Part shown: positions 43,951 to 53,973 of the stretch, piece by piece
Position numbering within the stretch: position 1 is the first letter of the stretch
Layout of the letters: each line of letters begins with the position of its first letter
DNA from: Gemmatimonas groenlandica
Lineage (GTDB): Bacteria; Gemmatimonadota; Gemmatimonadetes; Gemmatimonadales; Gemmatimonadaceae
Assembly (NCBI RefSeq): GCF_013004105.1
Contig: NZ_CP053085.1
Location: forward strand, 2,170,001-2,234,000
DNA length: 64,000 nucleotides
Direction: 5' to 3'
Notes under the pieces: model-generated
Told to the model about the DNA's origin: nothing
Seen by the model: only the letters and a program-made list of their open reading frames with translations
Database searches by the model: none
Position numbers and translations under genes: made by a program

Positions 43951-45900
43951 ATGTGCATGCGGCTCTTGGTCCCGATTCTCTTGCTCGCGGCAGGCTCGCA
44001 GCTGCGTGCGCAGGCGCCCCTTTCGCCCACCACGTACGAACTGCTGCGGGCCGAGCACCTGCGCGGCACGGATATGCGCAGTATCGACGCCGCCCTATTG
44101 AGTGGGGACTCCGTCCGGCAGCGCCTTGCCGTGCGAGCGATCGGCCGGTTCGAGCAGTATCCGCTCGAGGTCAAAGTCATTCCGCTGCTCACCGCGCGCG
44201 CTGCGTCGGTGCGTCGTGAAGCGGTGAATGCACTGGGGCAGCTGCGTTCGCGATACGATCTCGCCGCGTTGCTCGCCAGCGAACGTGACCCTTCGGTGCG
44301 CGCGGTCATCTATGAAACCATGGGACGCGTACCGAAGGAGCTCGGCGTGCCTGCTGAGGCCGTGGCGGCGACGCATGCGGCCACCGCGCAGAAACTGACC
44401 GACGGTTTGCGTGAATCGGACGCCGTGGTGCGCGCGGGCGCCGCCCGCGGCATCGAAGCGTTGTTCCGGCGGACGGCGCGAGCGCATGCACCGAGCGCCG
44501 CCGTCCGGGGAGTGATCCACGACGTGATTCGCACCGACAACACATCGGACACACGTCAACTGCTCTTGCTGGCGCTCACGGCCGCCAACGATCGCGATGC
44601 CGCCAGTGTTGCCATCGCACTGCGCGACACAAGCCCGGAAGTGCGCCGCCTCGCGGTGGCGTTGGGTCGCCAGTGGGTGGACGACCCGGCGCCGATGGTA
44701 CGCTGGCAGGCGCTTCGCGTGGCCGGCACCTGTGCGCGCGCGGCGTCACTCGTGCGTGACGGCAGCGAGCATGTCGCGCTACTCGCGATCGACCAGTTGG
44801 GTGACCTCAAATGCACGGACGCCGCGTCGCTGCCCGCGCTCGCTGCCGAGAGCGACGCGAAACGCCCGTGGCGTTATCAGGCCCACGCGGCGGTGGCGAT
44901 GGCCAAAGTGGCACCGGCGCGCGCACCCACCCTGGTGCAACGATTATCCGCGTCGAGCACGTGGCAGGCGCGCGTATACGCGGCCGACGCCGCCAAGCTG
45001 CTGAAAGACAGTGCCGTGCTGCGCACGTTGGCCCTCGACGCGGAACCCAACGTCGTGATCGCCGCCATGACCACGCCGCAGCAGGCGTTGCGCGCGCTGT
45101 CCAGCACACACGCGGGCCTGGTGCTCGCGGCGGCCAGACAGCTGAAGGGGTACGCGGGCCTGAAGAGTGCGTTGCCCCAACTACTCGCCGCCTTCGATCG
45201 TTTCACGGCGATGCAGCGAGCCACCATGCGCGATCCGCGCGTGGCACTGCTGGAGCGCATCGCCGAGGTCGCCGACGGATCGACCGTGGTGTGGATGCGC
45301 GAGCGTTTGCGCGACGTGGATCCTGCCATCGCGGGTAGCGCCGCGCGCGCTCTCTCGACATTAGTGCCGGAGCCAGTGAAGTCGATCACACAAGAGTACG
45401 TGCCGCCGGCCTTTCCAGGTGCCGAGGAGCTGCGTGGCCTCGAGGGCGCCACCGCCACGATGCGACTCCGAGGCCTCGGCGATGTGGAACTCGCGCTGCG
45501 CTTTGATGACGCGCCGATGGCGGTGCACACGTTCGTAACCCTGGCGAGCGCCGGAAAGTTCAACGGACTGACCTTCCACCGTATCGTGCCCAACTTCGTG
45601 ATTCAGGGCGGTAGCCCCGGCGCCGACGAAGTGGACCCGATCACGGACACGTTCATGCGCGACGAAGTCGGCCTGGCCCGCAACGCGCGCGGCAGCTTCG
45701 GCATCAGCACCCGCGGCCGCGACACCGGCGACGGGCAGATCTACGTGAACCTCGTGAACAACTTCCGCCTCGATCACGATTACACCGTGTTCGCCAACGT
45801 CACGCGTGGCCTCGACCTCATCGACCGCGTGCAGGAAGGCGACGTGATCGAGTCGATTACCGTGCGCCGTGCCTCCACCTCCGCCCCTCGTCGTCCGTGA
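43951..45900 (+). CDS. HEAT-repeat protein fused to cyclophilin-type prolyl isomerase
   Basis: A 649-residue exported protein, starting at ATG 43951 (a second ATG follows at 43957). After a signal peptide (ending LRAQ), residues about 30-490 are HEAT-like helical repeats (for example VIPLLTARAASVRREAVNALGQL and DAVVRAGAARGIEALFRR). Residues about 505-640 are a cyclophilin-type peptidyl-prolyl cis-trans isomerase: VELALRFDDAPMAVHTFVTLA, GLTFHRIVPNFVIQGG, GSFGISTRGRDTGDGQIYVN and DYTVFANVTRGLDLIDRVQEGD. It is likely a periplasmic folding factor with a scaffold. The stop overlaps the next gene by four bases. Confidence 0.93.
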   Translation: MCMRLLVPILLLAAGSQLRAQAPLSPTTYELLRAEHLRGTDMRSIDAALLSGDSVRQRLAVRAIGRFEQYPLEVKVIPLLTARAASVRREAVNALGQLRSRYDLAALLASERDPSVRAVIYETMGRVPKELGVPAEAVAATHAATAQKLTDGLRESDAVVRAGAARGIEALFRRTARAHAPSAAVRGVIHDVIRTDNTSDTRQLLLLALTAANDRDAASVAIALRDTSPEVRRLAVALGRQWVDDPAPMVRWQALRVAGTCARAASLVRDGSEHVALLAIDQLGDLKCTDAASLPALAAESDAKRPWRYQAHAAVAMAKVAPARAPTLVQRLSASSTWQARVYAADAAKLLKDSAVLRTLALDAEPNVVIAAMTTPQQALRALSSTHAGLVLAAARQLKGYAGLKSALPQLLAAFDRFTAMQRATMRDPRVALLERIAEVADGSTVVWMRERLRDVDPAIAGSAARALSTLVPEPVKSITQEYVPPAFPGAEELRGLEGATATMRLRGLGDVELALRFDDAPMAVHTFVTLASAGKFNGLTFHRIVPNFVIQGGSPGADEVDPITDTFMRDEVGLARNARGSFGISTRGRDTGDGQIYVNLVNNFRLDHDYTVFANVTRGLDLIDRVQEGDVIESITVRRASTSAPRRP

Positions 45901-48869
45901 TCACCATGTCTGTGCTCTCTCCGTTGCTTCTGGCGGCCACGCTTGCCGCACACGATGGTGTGCAGCCTGACACGGCGGCGCTGCGCGGTGCGCGGCAACC
46001 GGCCACCTCAGTGAACGGCGCGGTGGTCTTCGCGCACGACGGGCAGTTGTACCTGCAGCGCAGCATCGGCACCGAGGCCGTCCGCATTACCAGCGGCTCG
46101 GCGTGGCATCGCGATCCCACATTCACGACCGACGGCAGGGCGATCGTGTTCGCCTCCGACTCTCTGGGCAACTACGACCTGTGGCAAATGCCAGTGAACA
46201 CCACCGCCGCCGGCAGCGCGAGTGTGCAGATCGGCGCGATCACGCGGCTCACCAGCAGCGCTGCGCATGAGACGTCGCCGAGCGTGGGTCCGGATGCGCG
46301 CGTGGCCTTCGTGCGGGGCAGCGGTGGGGCCACGCGCGTGTGGATGCGCAACGCCGATGGCACGGAGCGGCGTCTCTCCGCCACCGAGCAAACGGAGCGA
46401 GCGCCGCGTTTGTCTCCCGACGGCAAGCGCATCGCCTTCATCGTGATCAACGAAGCGGGCCGACGCGTGCTCGTCCGGTCCGTGGAGAACGGCACCTCCC
46501 CCACGGTGAATACGACGGCCAGCAGCGACGCAACGGTGGAATCGCTGGATTGGTCGCCCGATGGGCGGCTCGCAGTGTCGACGCGCAGCGGTGTGTATGC
46601 GCTGGCGACGGATGGGTCGTTCAGCGCGCTGGTGTCGAAGACACACGGTGATGTGGACTGGTCGGCCGACGGCCTGTTCATCATGATCGCCGAGTACTCC
46701 GAGGTCGTCGTGGGCTACAACGGCGATCCCGATCGCGGTCTCGATCGCACCGCCGTCGAACGGTTCAGTGGTGCTACCGCCGCCAGTACGAAAGGCGATG
46801 CGATGGTTCGCGTGCTCGCCCCGGCGGCGCCGGATGCCGGGCGCACGGCCGCGGTGACGTCGTTGCCCGACGGCCGCGCGGTGCGCAACGCGGCCGCGTT
46901 CGATCGGCTATGGGAGCGACTCGCGCGCACGTACTTCAGCGGGGCCGACGCCGCTGCACGCCGCGCGCAGTGGGACGCGGTGCGCACAACGCAACGCCCG
47001 CGCGCACTGGCCGCCGCGAACGACAGCGCGCTGCAGCAGGTGCTGTACGACACGCAGCAGGCGCGCCCGCCGCTGCGCGCCGACGCGACGGGGCGCGCTG
47101 CCGTCTCGAGCGCGCATCCGGTGGCGACCGAGGCCGGCCTCGAAGTCATGCGTCGTGGCGGCAACGTGATCGACGCCGCCGTGGCCGTGAGCTTCGCCCT
47201 CGGCGTGGTGGAGCCCGATGCCAGCGGTATTGCCGGCTACGGCGAGATGGTGATCGCGCTCAAGGGGCGCGCCACGCCCACGGTGATCGAGTTCATGAGC
47301 CGCGTGCCGGAAGAAGGCGGCTTGAACAACACGTCGCTGCTGGTGAATGGTCGTTACCCGAGCGACGGTCCGGTGCTGGTGAACGTGCCGGGCACCGTCG
47401 CCGGCATGTATACCGCTTGGCAGAAGTACGGCAGCAAGAAGGTGCCGTGGGCCGACTTGCTCGCGCCGGCCATCCGTGCGGCGCGCAACGGCTACGAAGT
47501 GAGTCAGGGACTCGCCACCACGCTCGCCACGGAACGCGAACACTACGCGAAGTACGAGGGCAGTCGCGCACTGTTCTTCCGCAACGGACAGCCTATGGTG
47601 GCCGGCGACACGCTCAAGAATCCCGATTTGGCCTGGGTACTCGAGCAAATTGCGGCCAAGGGCGCCGACGGCTTTTACAAGGGCGAGGTGGCCACCAAGT
47701 GGGTGGCCGATCTGCGCGGCAAGGGCAACGCCATGAAGCTGTCCGACCTCGCGCGCTATTTCGCGCCCGAGCGTGAGTCGATCAGCGGCACCTATCGCAA
47801 CTACACGATCTACTCCAGCGCACCACCGGTGAGTGGCGGCGCAGAACTGGTGGCGCGGCTCAATTTGCTCGAGCAGTCCCCTGCCCCGTCGCGCACGGGC
47901 AAGCGGTACACCGACGATCCGGCGTCGCTGCACGCGGCGCTGTCGGCATGGTTCCTGGTGCCGTCGTCGCGCAATCGTATTGCCGATCCCGCCATGTGGC
48001 CCATCGATGTGGCGCCCATCGTCGACAAGGATACGGCGCGATTGCGCTGGCGCTGCTTCGATGCCAACAAGGCGCTCACGCCGGCGTCGGTGCGCGGCGA
48101 TACCCTGCCGTGCCTGCCGAAGGCGACGCCCGCCGCCGTACCGACCAAGCCGGCCGACGCAACGGATGTCGCCGCAGCGAATGCGACCGCAGCAGAGTCG
48201 CCGTGCGGCGACGAGCACGCCGCCGAGATGACCGTGTGCCATGCGGCCGGCACGACCTCGTTTGCCGTGGCGGATAACGAGGGCAATGCGGTGTCCGTCA
48301 CGCAGACCCTCGGGACATGGGGAGGCAACTTCTACGTCACGCCCGGACTCGGTTTCTTGAGTAACGACAAGCTCACGAGCTACGGCACCGACCCCACGCA
48401 GTACGGATCACGACTGCCCTTCGCACGGCATGGAAGCACGCTGGCGCCCACGATCGCCTACAAAAACGGCAAGCCGTTCTTCGCGGTGGGCGCCGCCGGG
48501 AATGCGTGGATCACGTCGGCCGTGTATCAAACGCTGCTTGGCGCGCTCGACTACAACTTGGGGCCGCAAGCAGCGCTCGAGCTGCCGCGCTATCTGCCCG
48601 GCGGTGGGTTCGGCGGCGCACCGGGAGCCGCCGCGGGAACGCCCGTTCCGTACACGCTGCAACTAGAGGACGGCTTCTCACCCACGGTGATCGCTCGCCT
48701 TCGCGCATTGGGCTACGACATCAACTTCGTGTCGCTTCCGGGCGAACTGCGCGAAGGCTACGGGGCGGCGGTACGCATCGATGGCAAGGTGGTCACCGCC
48801 GGCGCCGATCCACGACGGACCGGCGCGGCGGGCGCGATCACGGGCGCCATCACGGGAACCAAGAAGTAA
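45897..48869 (+). CDS. TolB-like beta-propeller fused to gamma-glutamyltransferase
   Basis: A 990-residue exported protein. Residues about 35-300 are PD40/TolB-like propeller blades (SAWHRDPTFTTDGRAIVFAS, APRLSPDGKRIAFIV, LDWSPDGRLAVST), a linker of about 310-390 resembles the start of tricorn-type S41 domains (FDRLWERLARTYFSGAD), and from about residue 400 to the end lies a gamma-glutamyltranspeptidase (AVSSAHPVATEAGLEVMRRGGN, VPGTVAGMYTAWQKYG). The autoprocessing/catalytic threonine is T786 in GTTSFAVADNEGNAVSVTQ. Four cysteines lie just before it. It starts with GTG at 45897, overlapping the previous stop (GTGA); ATG 45906 is an alternative. Likely acts on glutathione or gamma-glutamyl peptides outside the cytoplasm. 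Confidence 0.9.
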   Translation: MITMSVLSPLLLAATLAAHDGVQPDTAALRGARQPATSVNGAVVFAHDGQLYLQRSIGTEAVRITSGSAWHRDPTFTTDGRAIVFASDSLGNYDLWQMPVNTTAAGSASVQIGAITRLTSSAAHETSPSVGPDARVAFVRGSGGATRVWMRNADGTERRLSATEQTERAPRLSPDGKRIAFIVINEAGRRVLVRSVENGTSPTVNTTASSDATVESLDWSPDGRLAVSTRSGVYALATDGSFSALVSKTHGDVDWSADGLFIMIAEYSEVVVGYNGDPDRGLDRTAVERFSGATAASTKGDAMVRVLAPAAPDAGRTAAVTSLPDGRAVRNAAAFDRLWERLARTYFSGADAAARRAQWDAVRTTQRPRALAAANDSALQQVLYDTQQARPPLRADATGRAAVSSAHPVATEAGLEVMRRGGNVIDAAVAVSFALGVVEPDASGIAGYGEMVIALKGRATPTVIEFMSRVPEEGGLNNTSLLVNGRYPSDGPVLVNVPGTVAGMYTAWQKYGSKKVPWADLLAPAIRAARNGYEVSQGLATTLATEREHYAKYEGSRALFFRNGQPMVAGDTLKNPDLAWVLEQIAAKGADGFYKGEVATKWVADLRGKGNAMKLSDLARYFAPERESISGTYRNYTIYSSAPPVSGGAELVARLNLLEQSPAPSRTGKRYTDDPASLHAALSAWFLVPSSRNRIADPAMWPIDVAPIVDKDTARLRWRCFDANKALTPASVRGDTLPCLPKATPAAVPTKPADATDVAAANATAAESPCGDEHAAEMTVCHAAGTTSFAVADNEGNAVSVTQTLGTWGGNFYVTPGLGFLSNDKLTSYGTDPTQYGSRLPFARHGSTLAPTIAYKNGKPFFAVGAAGNAWITSAVYQTLLGALDYNLGPQAALELPRYLPGGGFGGAPGAAAGTPVPYTLQLEDGFSPTVIARLRALGYDINFVSLPGELREGYGAAVRIDGKVVTAGADPRRTGAAGAITGAITGTKK

Positions 48870-48878
48870 CCAACGCCG

Positions 48879-51212
48879 CTACTGTTTCATGCTCGGCGCC
48901 TTTTCCTTGTTCCACTCGAACCGCTTGAGGAATACGCCCATGCGGTCGAAGGTGTCGATCCAGTTCGCGTGCAGCATCGACTCGTGCAGGTCATCCGGCA
49001 CCACGATCAGTTCGTGATACACATCGCGGGCCCGGAGCAACTGCACGAGTCCGACCGTTTGTGCGAAGTCCACGTTGCGATCGTCGTCGCCGTGCACCAG
49101 GAACACCGGTGATTTCCAACCGTCGATGGCACCGACCGCGCTCGACTTGAAGGCGAGGTTGGCGGTATCGATCACGTTGCCGTACATGTGCACACCAGCC
49201 AGGTCGGCACCGGCGACGAAGATGTCGGAGTTGCGCGCCAGCGCCTGCGACGTGAGCAGGCCGCCGTACGACAATCCCCAGATACCCACGCGCGTGGGAT
49301 CGACATCGGCGCGGCCCTGCAGATACTTGGCGCCGGCCACCACGTCCTGATACTCGGAGTTGCCGCGTCCCTGCGTATTCGGCGCATTCGCGAAACTCTT
49401 GCCGTAGCCCACACCACTGCGATAGTTGATCGACAGCACCACGTAGCCCTGATCAGCCAGCCACTGATTCACGGCATATGCCCAGTGGTAGAACTGCATG
49501 TAGTGGTAGCCCGGCATCATCTGCCGACGCGGTCCGCCGTGCACAAAGATCAGCGCAGGCCGCTTCTCACCGGGCTTCATGTCCTTCGGCATGAACAGCG
49601 TATTGCTGATCTCGAGCCCGTCGGCCGCTTTTGTTTTTACGATCTCCGGCACCACGTGTGCGGCGCTCGGGAAGCTCGCAGCCAGCGTGGGAAAGACGCG
49701 ATTTGGCGCCCCGCCCGCGGTAGGGACGATCGCAATCGACGCCGGTGTCTTCGCATCGAAGTAGATCACGGCCAGCGACTTGCCACTGGCCAGCGGCTGC
49801 GGATACGTCTCGATGCCCTCACCGCTCGAGACACGACGCGGTGTGCCGCCCGACGTGGGCACGGCCCAGATGTGCCGGCGTTCGATATCGGTGGCATTCG
49901 TGCAGTAGTACAGCGTGCTACCGCCATCCTTCGACAACGCGACCGAGGTGGCGTCTTCGATCATGCCGTCGGTCGTGGTGAGCAGCGTGGGCTCGCCCCC
50001 GCTCACCGGAATAGAGTACCAGCGCTCCCACTCATCCTTCGGCACATTCACCGGAAAGATCACGCTGTTGCCGGCCCACGCCATGTTGTTGAGCGACGTG
50101 AACACACTGTCGCGCGGCGCATTGCGCCACACCCGCTTCGCGTCGCCCGTGGTGACATCGGCGATCATCAGCTCGAGCGTGTGGCCCGCAGCGAAGGTGG
50201 CACTGTAGAAGCCGGGCGAGCGACGCAGTCCGGCGCGCGCGCTATCCTGACGCGTTTCGGCGCCGGCGCGCGCCGCACCGCCACCACCGCCGCCAGGTCC
50301 CGCGGCGCACCCACCAGAGGGATTTCCGACCACTGGGGCAGCATTGAGGTTCGCCGCAGGCCCCGCCGGATTCCCGATACCGCCGGTTCCGCGCTGCTGC
50401 TGATTGCCGAACGGCGTGCCCGGCCGGCGATAGAACGCCAATCGCTTGCTGTCGGGTGACCAGGTCGCGCCGCCGTCACAGTCCACGCTAGGCGCGATGT
50501 ACTTCACCGTGCGCGTGGCCACGTCGTAGACGGCGATGAACGCGTGATTCTCACGGTCGCTCACGAACGCGATGCGCTTCCCGTCGGGTGACCACTTGGG
50601 TGCGCCATTTCGGCCCCACGCCTGAATGAATGGCACTCCGCCCGTATCCATGGCGGTGACCGGTGCACCGCGCATGACGCGCGCGTGGTAGATCTGCCCA
50701 TCGCGCGTAAACAGCACCGTACGGCCGTCCGGTGACAACTCCGGCGCCGCGCCGACGGCCACGCGCCACGCCGGTCCGCCGGTGGATCGCACCGCCCAAA
50801 TCGCGCGCTCGGCGCCCGCAGGGTCATGCGACGGATTGGCGACCCAGCCATATCGATTCGGCGCCGAGCCGCGCACGAACACGATGATGCTGCCATCGTC
50901 CGACAACTCGACGTCGCTCAGATCGGTGCCGTCGTCCTTCAGAAAGTTCGTCACACGCACGGCGCGAAAGCTTGGCGCCGCGGCAGTGTACACGTTCCGG
51001 AGTCCGCGGTCGTACACCATCCACGCAATGCGGTCCGCCTTGCGTGCGGAGGCGAGCGTGAGCGGCGACGCCGGCGACATGAACTGCTCGATGGTCGCTT
51101 TGGCGGCCGACTGTGCAAACGCTCGGGTTGGCAACGCGATTATGGGACTCGCCAGCGCGCCGACGGTGAGCGCACCACGCAGCGTGCGAACGTGCAAACT
51201 CGCGAATGTCAT
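48879..51212 (-). CDS. S9 family peptidase (dipeptidyl aminopeptidase/acylaminoacyl-peptidase-like)
   Basis: A 777-residue exported serine peptidase. Signal peptide about 1-34 (ending AFAQ). A WD40/PD40 propeller with VELSDDGSIIVFVRGS, APELSPDGRTVLFT and APKWSPDGKRIAFVSD repeats covers about 60-500, with a Gly/Pro-rich insertion at about 270-320. The peptidase domain has S648 (GIWGLSYGG), the acid in HGDDDRNV (D709-D711) and H743 (PDDLHE). It likely cleaves oligopeptides taken up by the SusCD pair upstream on the same strand (51242-57057). The gene lies ten bases from the convergent transferase gene. Confidence 0.95.
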   Translation of the reverse strand: MTFASLHVRTLRGALTVGALASPIIALPTRAFAQSAAKATIEQFMSPASPLTLASARKADRIAWMVYDRGLRNVYTAAAPSFRAVRVTNFLKDDGTDLSDVELSDDGSIIVFVRGSAPNRYGWVANPSHDPAGAERAIWAVRSTGGPAWRVAVGAAPELSPDGRTVLFTRDGQIYHARVMRGAPVTAMDTGGVPFIQAWGRNGAPKWSPDGKRIAFVSDRENHAFIAVYDVATRTVKYIAPSVDCDGGATWSPDSKRLAFYRRPGTPFGNQQQRGTGGIGNPAGPAANLNAAPVVGNPSGGCAAGPGGGGGGAARAGAETRQDSARAGLRRSPGFYSATFAAGHTLELMIADVTTGDAKRVWRNAPRDSVFTSLNNMAWAGNSVIFPVNVPKDEWERWYSIPVSGGEPTLLTTTDGMIEDATSVALSKDGGSTLYYCTNATDIERRHIWAVPTSGGTPRRVSSGEGIETYPQPLASGKSLAVIYFDAKTPASIAIVPTAGGAPNRVFPTLAASFPSAAHVVPEIVKTKAADGLEISNTLFMPKDMKPGEKRPALIFVHGGPRRQMMPGYHYMQFYHWAYAVNQWLADQGYVVLSINYRSGVGYGKSFANAPNTQGRGNSEYQDVVAGAKYLQGRADVDPTRVGIWGLSYGGLLTSQALARNSDIFVAGADLAGVHMYGNVIDTANLAFKSSAVGAIDGWKSPVFLVHGDDDRNVDFAQTVGLVQLLRARDVYHELIVVPDDLHESMLHANWIDTFDRMGVFLKRFEWNKEKAPSMKQ

Positions 51213-51241
51213 GGACGGGTGGGTAAGAGGTCTACCCGAAA

Positions 51242-52276
51242 CTACGTCCCGCCGCTGCGCCTCGCTGACGTCCGACCCACCGACAGCACGATCGACTGCT
51301 CGGCCTTCTGCACGCGCGGCACCACCTGCACGCGCACCCGCAGCGTTACGCGTCCACTGTCGGGCGACGTGAACGACGCATCGGGAATTGCTTCGCGTAC
51401 GGTCGGCGGAGTCGCGGCGGGCGACGCCTCGTCAAAGGAGAGCTGTACCGTCCCCTCGCCTTGCAACGCGCGGGCCCGTACCGCGTCGCCACGCTGCACC
51501 GGAACACGGAGCTTCTGATCGATCCGAGCCAGCATGGGCAGCAGCACAGTGGCCTGTGGACAGGCGTCGCTCAGCAAGAGCGGCTGATCTGGGAAGTCGC
51601 GAACAAGGGGCATCGCCATCGCACGCGCCGAGTCGGCGGCCGGCAGCGCGCTCAGATCCCGGTTTATTGGGCTGACCCCGAGTCGCATGCTGCGCATCGC
51701 GCTATCGAGCATGTACGGGTTGGGCGTGACCGCCGCCTCGATGAGCGAATCAGCCGCACCCGCCGGAATCGGACGCGTCGGGTCTGAGGTCACGGGCCAC
51801 CGCACGCTGATGCGCCGTGACCCCTCCTGGCTCACCCCTTCGAACAGGTAGTATCCCTGCGCACCAGGCACGAGATAGCGCAGCCCCGTCACACGATCCC
51901 CTTCGACCAAACGGATGGCAAGCGGCGGCATCGTGGTGTCGATCGGCAAGCCGAAGGGAATCGCTGACGCCGCAACGCTACGCGTCACCACGTGACCGCA
52001 CAGACGCGCCGTCATGCGATCGTCGCGGCGGGGCGTCACGAGCACGCGGACGGCGCTGTCGCCGGCCACTCGGGCTTCCCAGCGCGCATCGGTGGCGACG
52101 ACGGTGAGCGCCAGCGCTGACGGCATTTCCGGTGCCGACGACCGCTGCGCCTCAGCCCGTGCGGCGGCCGGCGCGCTGTCCCGACAGCCCGTGAACGCTG
52201 CTGCGCACGCTGCCGCGCACGCGAGCGCCACAGCCAACCGCATGGGATGAGATCGACGACCGAGTGTCATGCGCAT
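51242..52276 (-). CDS. Predicted lipoprotein of unknown function
   Basis: A 344-residue predicted lipoprotein (lipobox FTGC, C31 from the ATG at 52276; ATGs at 52270 and 52243 are also possible and keep the lipobox). No domain is recognised. The protein is rich in Ala, Arg and Pro with beta-type segments (RLCGHVVTRSVAAS, LVPGAQGYYLFEGVSQEGSRRISVRWPV) and two mature cysteines. It lies 29 bases before the S9 peptidase and downstream of SusD, so a role at the outer membrane in the same uptake locus is plausible. A hairpin at 52306-52337 separates it from SusD. Confidence 0.7.
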   Translation of the reverse strand: MRMTLGRRSHPMRLAVALACAAACAAAFTGCRDSAPAAARAEAQRSSAPEMPSALALTVVATDARWEARVAGDSAVRVLVTPRRDDRMTARLCGHVVTRSVAASAIPFGLPIDTTMPPLAIRLVEGDRVTGLRYLVPGAQGYYLFEGVSQEGSRRISVRWPVTSDPTRPIPAGAADSLIEAAVTPNPYMLDSAMRSMRLGVSPINRDLSALPAADSARAMAMPLVRDFPDQPLLLSDACPQATVLLPMLARIDQKLRVPVQRGDAVRARALQGEGTVQLSFDEASPAATPPTVREAIPDASFTSPDSGRVTLRVRVQVVPRVQKAEQSIVLSVGRTSARRSGGT

Positions 52277-52305
52277 AAGAAACCAAGAAGGGACCGGAAT
52301 AACCA

Positions 52306-52337
52306 GAGAGGCCGAACGCATGTGCGCTCGGCCTCTC
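52306..52337. terminator. Hairpin terminator or attenuator after SusD
   Basis: The arms GAGAGGCCGA (52306-52315) and TCGGCCTCTC (52328-52337) form a perfect ten-base stem, with a further partial pairing CGCA/TGCG inside the loop. On the minus strand it follows SusD and precedes the lipoprotein gene, so it could lower transcription downstream of susCD. No strong T run follows. Confidence 0.75.
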
Positions 52338-52378
52338 GGTACTCACGACGTGATCATCTGCTGATCACACACCATGCA

Positions 52379-53947
52379 TCACGGCGGGGTCGGGCTGTTG
52401 GCGATACCCGTACCACCGAACGTGTAGAACGCTTGGTTCTTCACGGCGAGCTCCTTGGCCGGCACCGGCATTTCGCGCGGTGTGCCAACCAGCAGACCAC
52501 CAGTGACCCTGCGGCGCTGGTAGTATGGCGCCGCTCCCAGACCGAGCAGTTCAACTTCCTGCTCGTAGATCAGCTTCGTGAGCAGAGACGCCTGACCTTC
52601 GCCCGCGGTGGCGGCCGAGAGTCCACCACGATCGACGCGCGTGTTGTTGATCAGGTTCGCGGCCGTGGTCAGGTTGCCACCCGACCGACGCAGTTCGGCC
52701 TCGGCCCAGAGCAGATCGTTCTGGTTGCGGCTGATGACCGGTGCGACACCGAAGCCGCCGTAAATCGCGTTCGGCGACTGCTCACCAGACCGGTCGTAGC
52801 GGATGTGGCCGATGTTCGACTGATGGTACATGCCGCGATCGGGACGGAAGATTTCCTCGGTGGAGTACACGAAGTCCGTGCCGCCACGCGCCGTCTTGGG
52901 CACGACACCGAAGTAGCCGGCGAAATCCGGATCGTCCGGACCGAACGAGCCGTCGCCAAGTCGCTTGTCAGCCGAATTCGGACGCGAGTTTCCGCCGTTG
53001 GGGTACGGCGTGCGCTGGCTGGCCGGATCGAGGAGGTTCGCCACGCGCGTGTGCACGCGACCGCCGTCGAAGGCGTTGAACCAGTACAGGATTTCGTGGC
53101 ACCACGAGCTGCAGCCGTCGCCCGTGAAATTGAAATCGAACTTCGCGCCGGAGGAAATGCCGCCGGCCGCGAGGGCCGACACCGCGGCCCAATCGACCGC
53201 CGCGTTCTCTTCCGGCGTGCGCGGATAGTAGGCCAGCGTCATGGCCGCCATCGTCTTCGCCAACTGCGCGATCTGGACGTTGGTGTATGACGTGCCGTTG
53301 GTCCAGCCCGTCGGCGTGGTGAACGCGTTGGCCGAGGCCAGCGTGGCCGCCTCCGCCAACGACGCGACAGCAGCATCGCGTACCTGCTTCCGCGTCTTGT
53401 ACTCGAGCGTCGTGAGGTCCGTGGTCTCGTCGATCACGTAGCCCTTGTCGTAATTCAACGCGATGCCCATGAGCGAGGCACCACGCATCAACTGCGCGAT
53501 CGTTTCCGCTCGCTTGGTGTTGGCGGCGTTGGTGATCACGAGGTTGTTCTTCCGGATGGCCGTGAGTACGTCCACCGCCGACGACAGCGTGGTGTAGTAC
53601 CCCTGCCAGTACGCAATGATGGTCGTGCGGCCAGCCGACGCCAGATCGTTCTGATAGGCGCGCGTATTGCGCGTGCCGTCTCCGTCGATCGACGAGTAGA
53701 AGTTCATGTTGAAGTTGTTCCACGAGGCAGCGTACGTCTGCGCCATCGTGACGAGCGGGCCGCCGCCTTCCATGCCGTCGTAGGTATTGAACCACGACCG
53801 CATAGTGCCACCGGCGACAGCTTCAATCGCGGCGGGATCCGCGAGCGCGCGCTTCGAATCGGGCGCGTTCGGGTTCTCGACGTCGAGCGTGTTGCAGCCG
53901 GCGAGGATCAGGGCCCCCATGCCGACCGCGAGTGTGCGATTTCGCAT
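52379..53947 (-). CDS. SusD/RagB family outer-membrane lipoprotein
   Basis: A 522-residue nutrient-binding lipoprotein starting at ATG 53947 (the frame extends ten codons further). Lipobox ILAGC gives C18, followed by the typical NTLDVENPNAPDSKRALADPAAIEAVAGG. It is helical and TPR-like, with conserved late SusD motifs: SRNQNDLLWAEAELRRSG, AANLINNTRVDRGGL and the C-terminal LLTKLIYEQEVELLGLG. It caps the SusC barrel at the cell surface and captures oligosaccharides or peptides. The SusC stop lies 26 bases upstream. The nearby peptidase suggests peptides rather than glycans, as an inference. Confidence 0.94.
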   Translation of the reverse strand: MRNRTLAVGMGALILAGCNTLDVENPNAPDSKRALADPAAIEAVAGGTMRSWFNTYDGMEGGGPLVTMAQTYAASWNNFNMNFYSSIDGDGTRNTRAYQNDLASAGRTTIIAYWQGYYTTLSSAVDVLTAIRKNNLVITNAANTKRAETIAQLMRGASLMGIALNYDKGYVIDETTDLTTLEYKTRKQVRDAAVASLAEAATLASANAFTTPTGWTNGTSYTNVQIAQLAKTMAAMTLAYYPRTPEENAAVDWAAVSALAAGGISSGAKFDFNFTGDGCSSWCHEILYWFNAFDGGRVHTRVANLLDPASQRTPYPNGGNSRPNSADKRLGDGSFGPDDPDFAGYFGVVPKTARGGTDFVYSTEEIFRPDRGMYHQSNIGHIRYDRSGEQSPNAIYGGFGVAPVISRNQNDLLWAEAELRRSGGNLTTAANLINNTRVDRGGLSAATAGEGQASLLTKLIYEQEVELLGLGAAPYYQRRRVTGGLLVGTPREMPVPAKELAVKNQAFYTFGGTGIANSPTPP

Positions 53948-53973
53948 GAATTCAAAACTCCGGTTGGAGGCGC

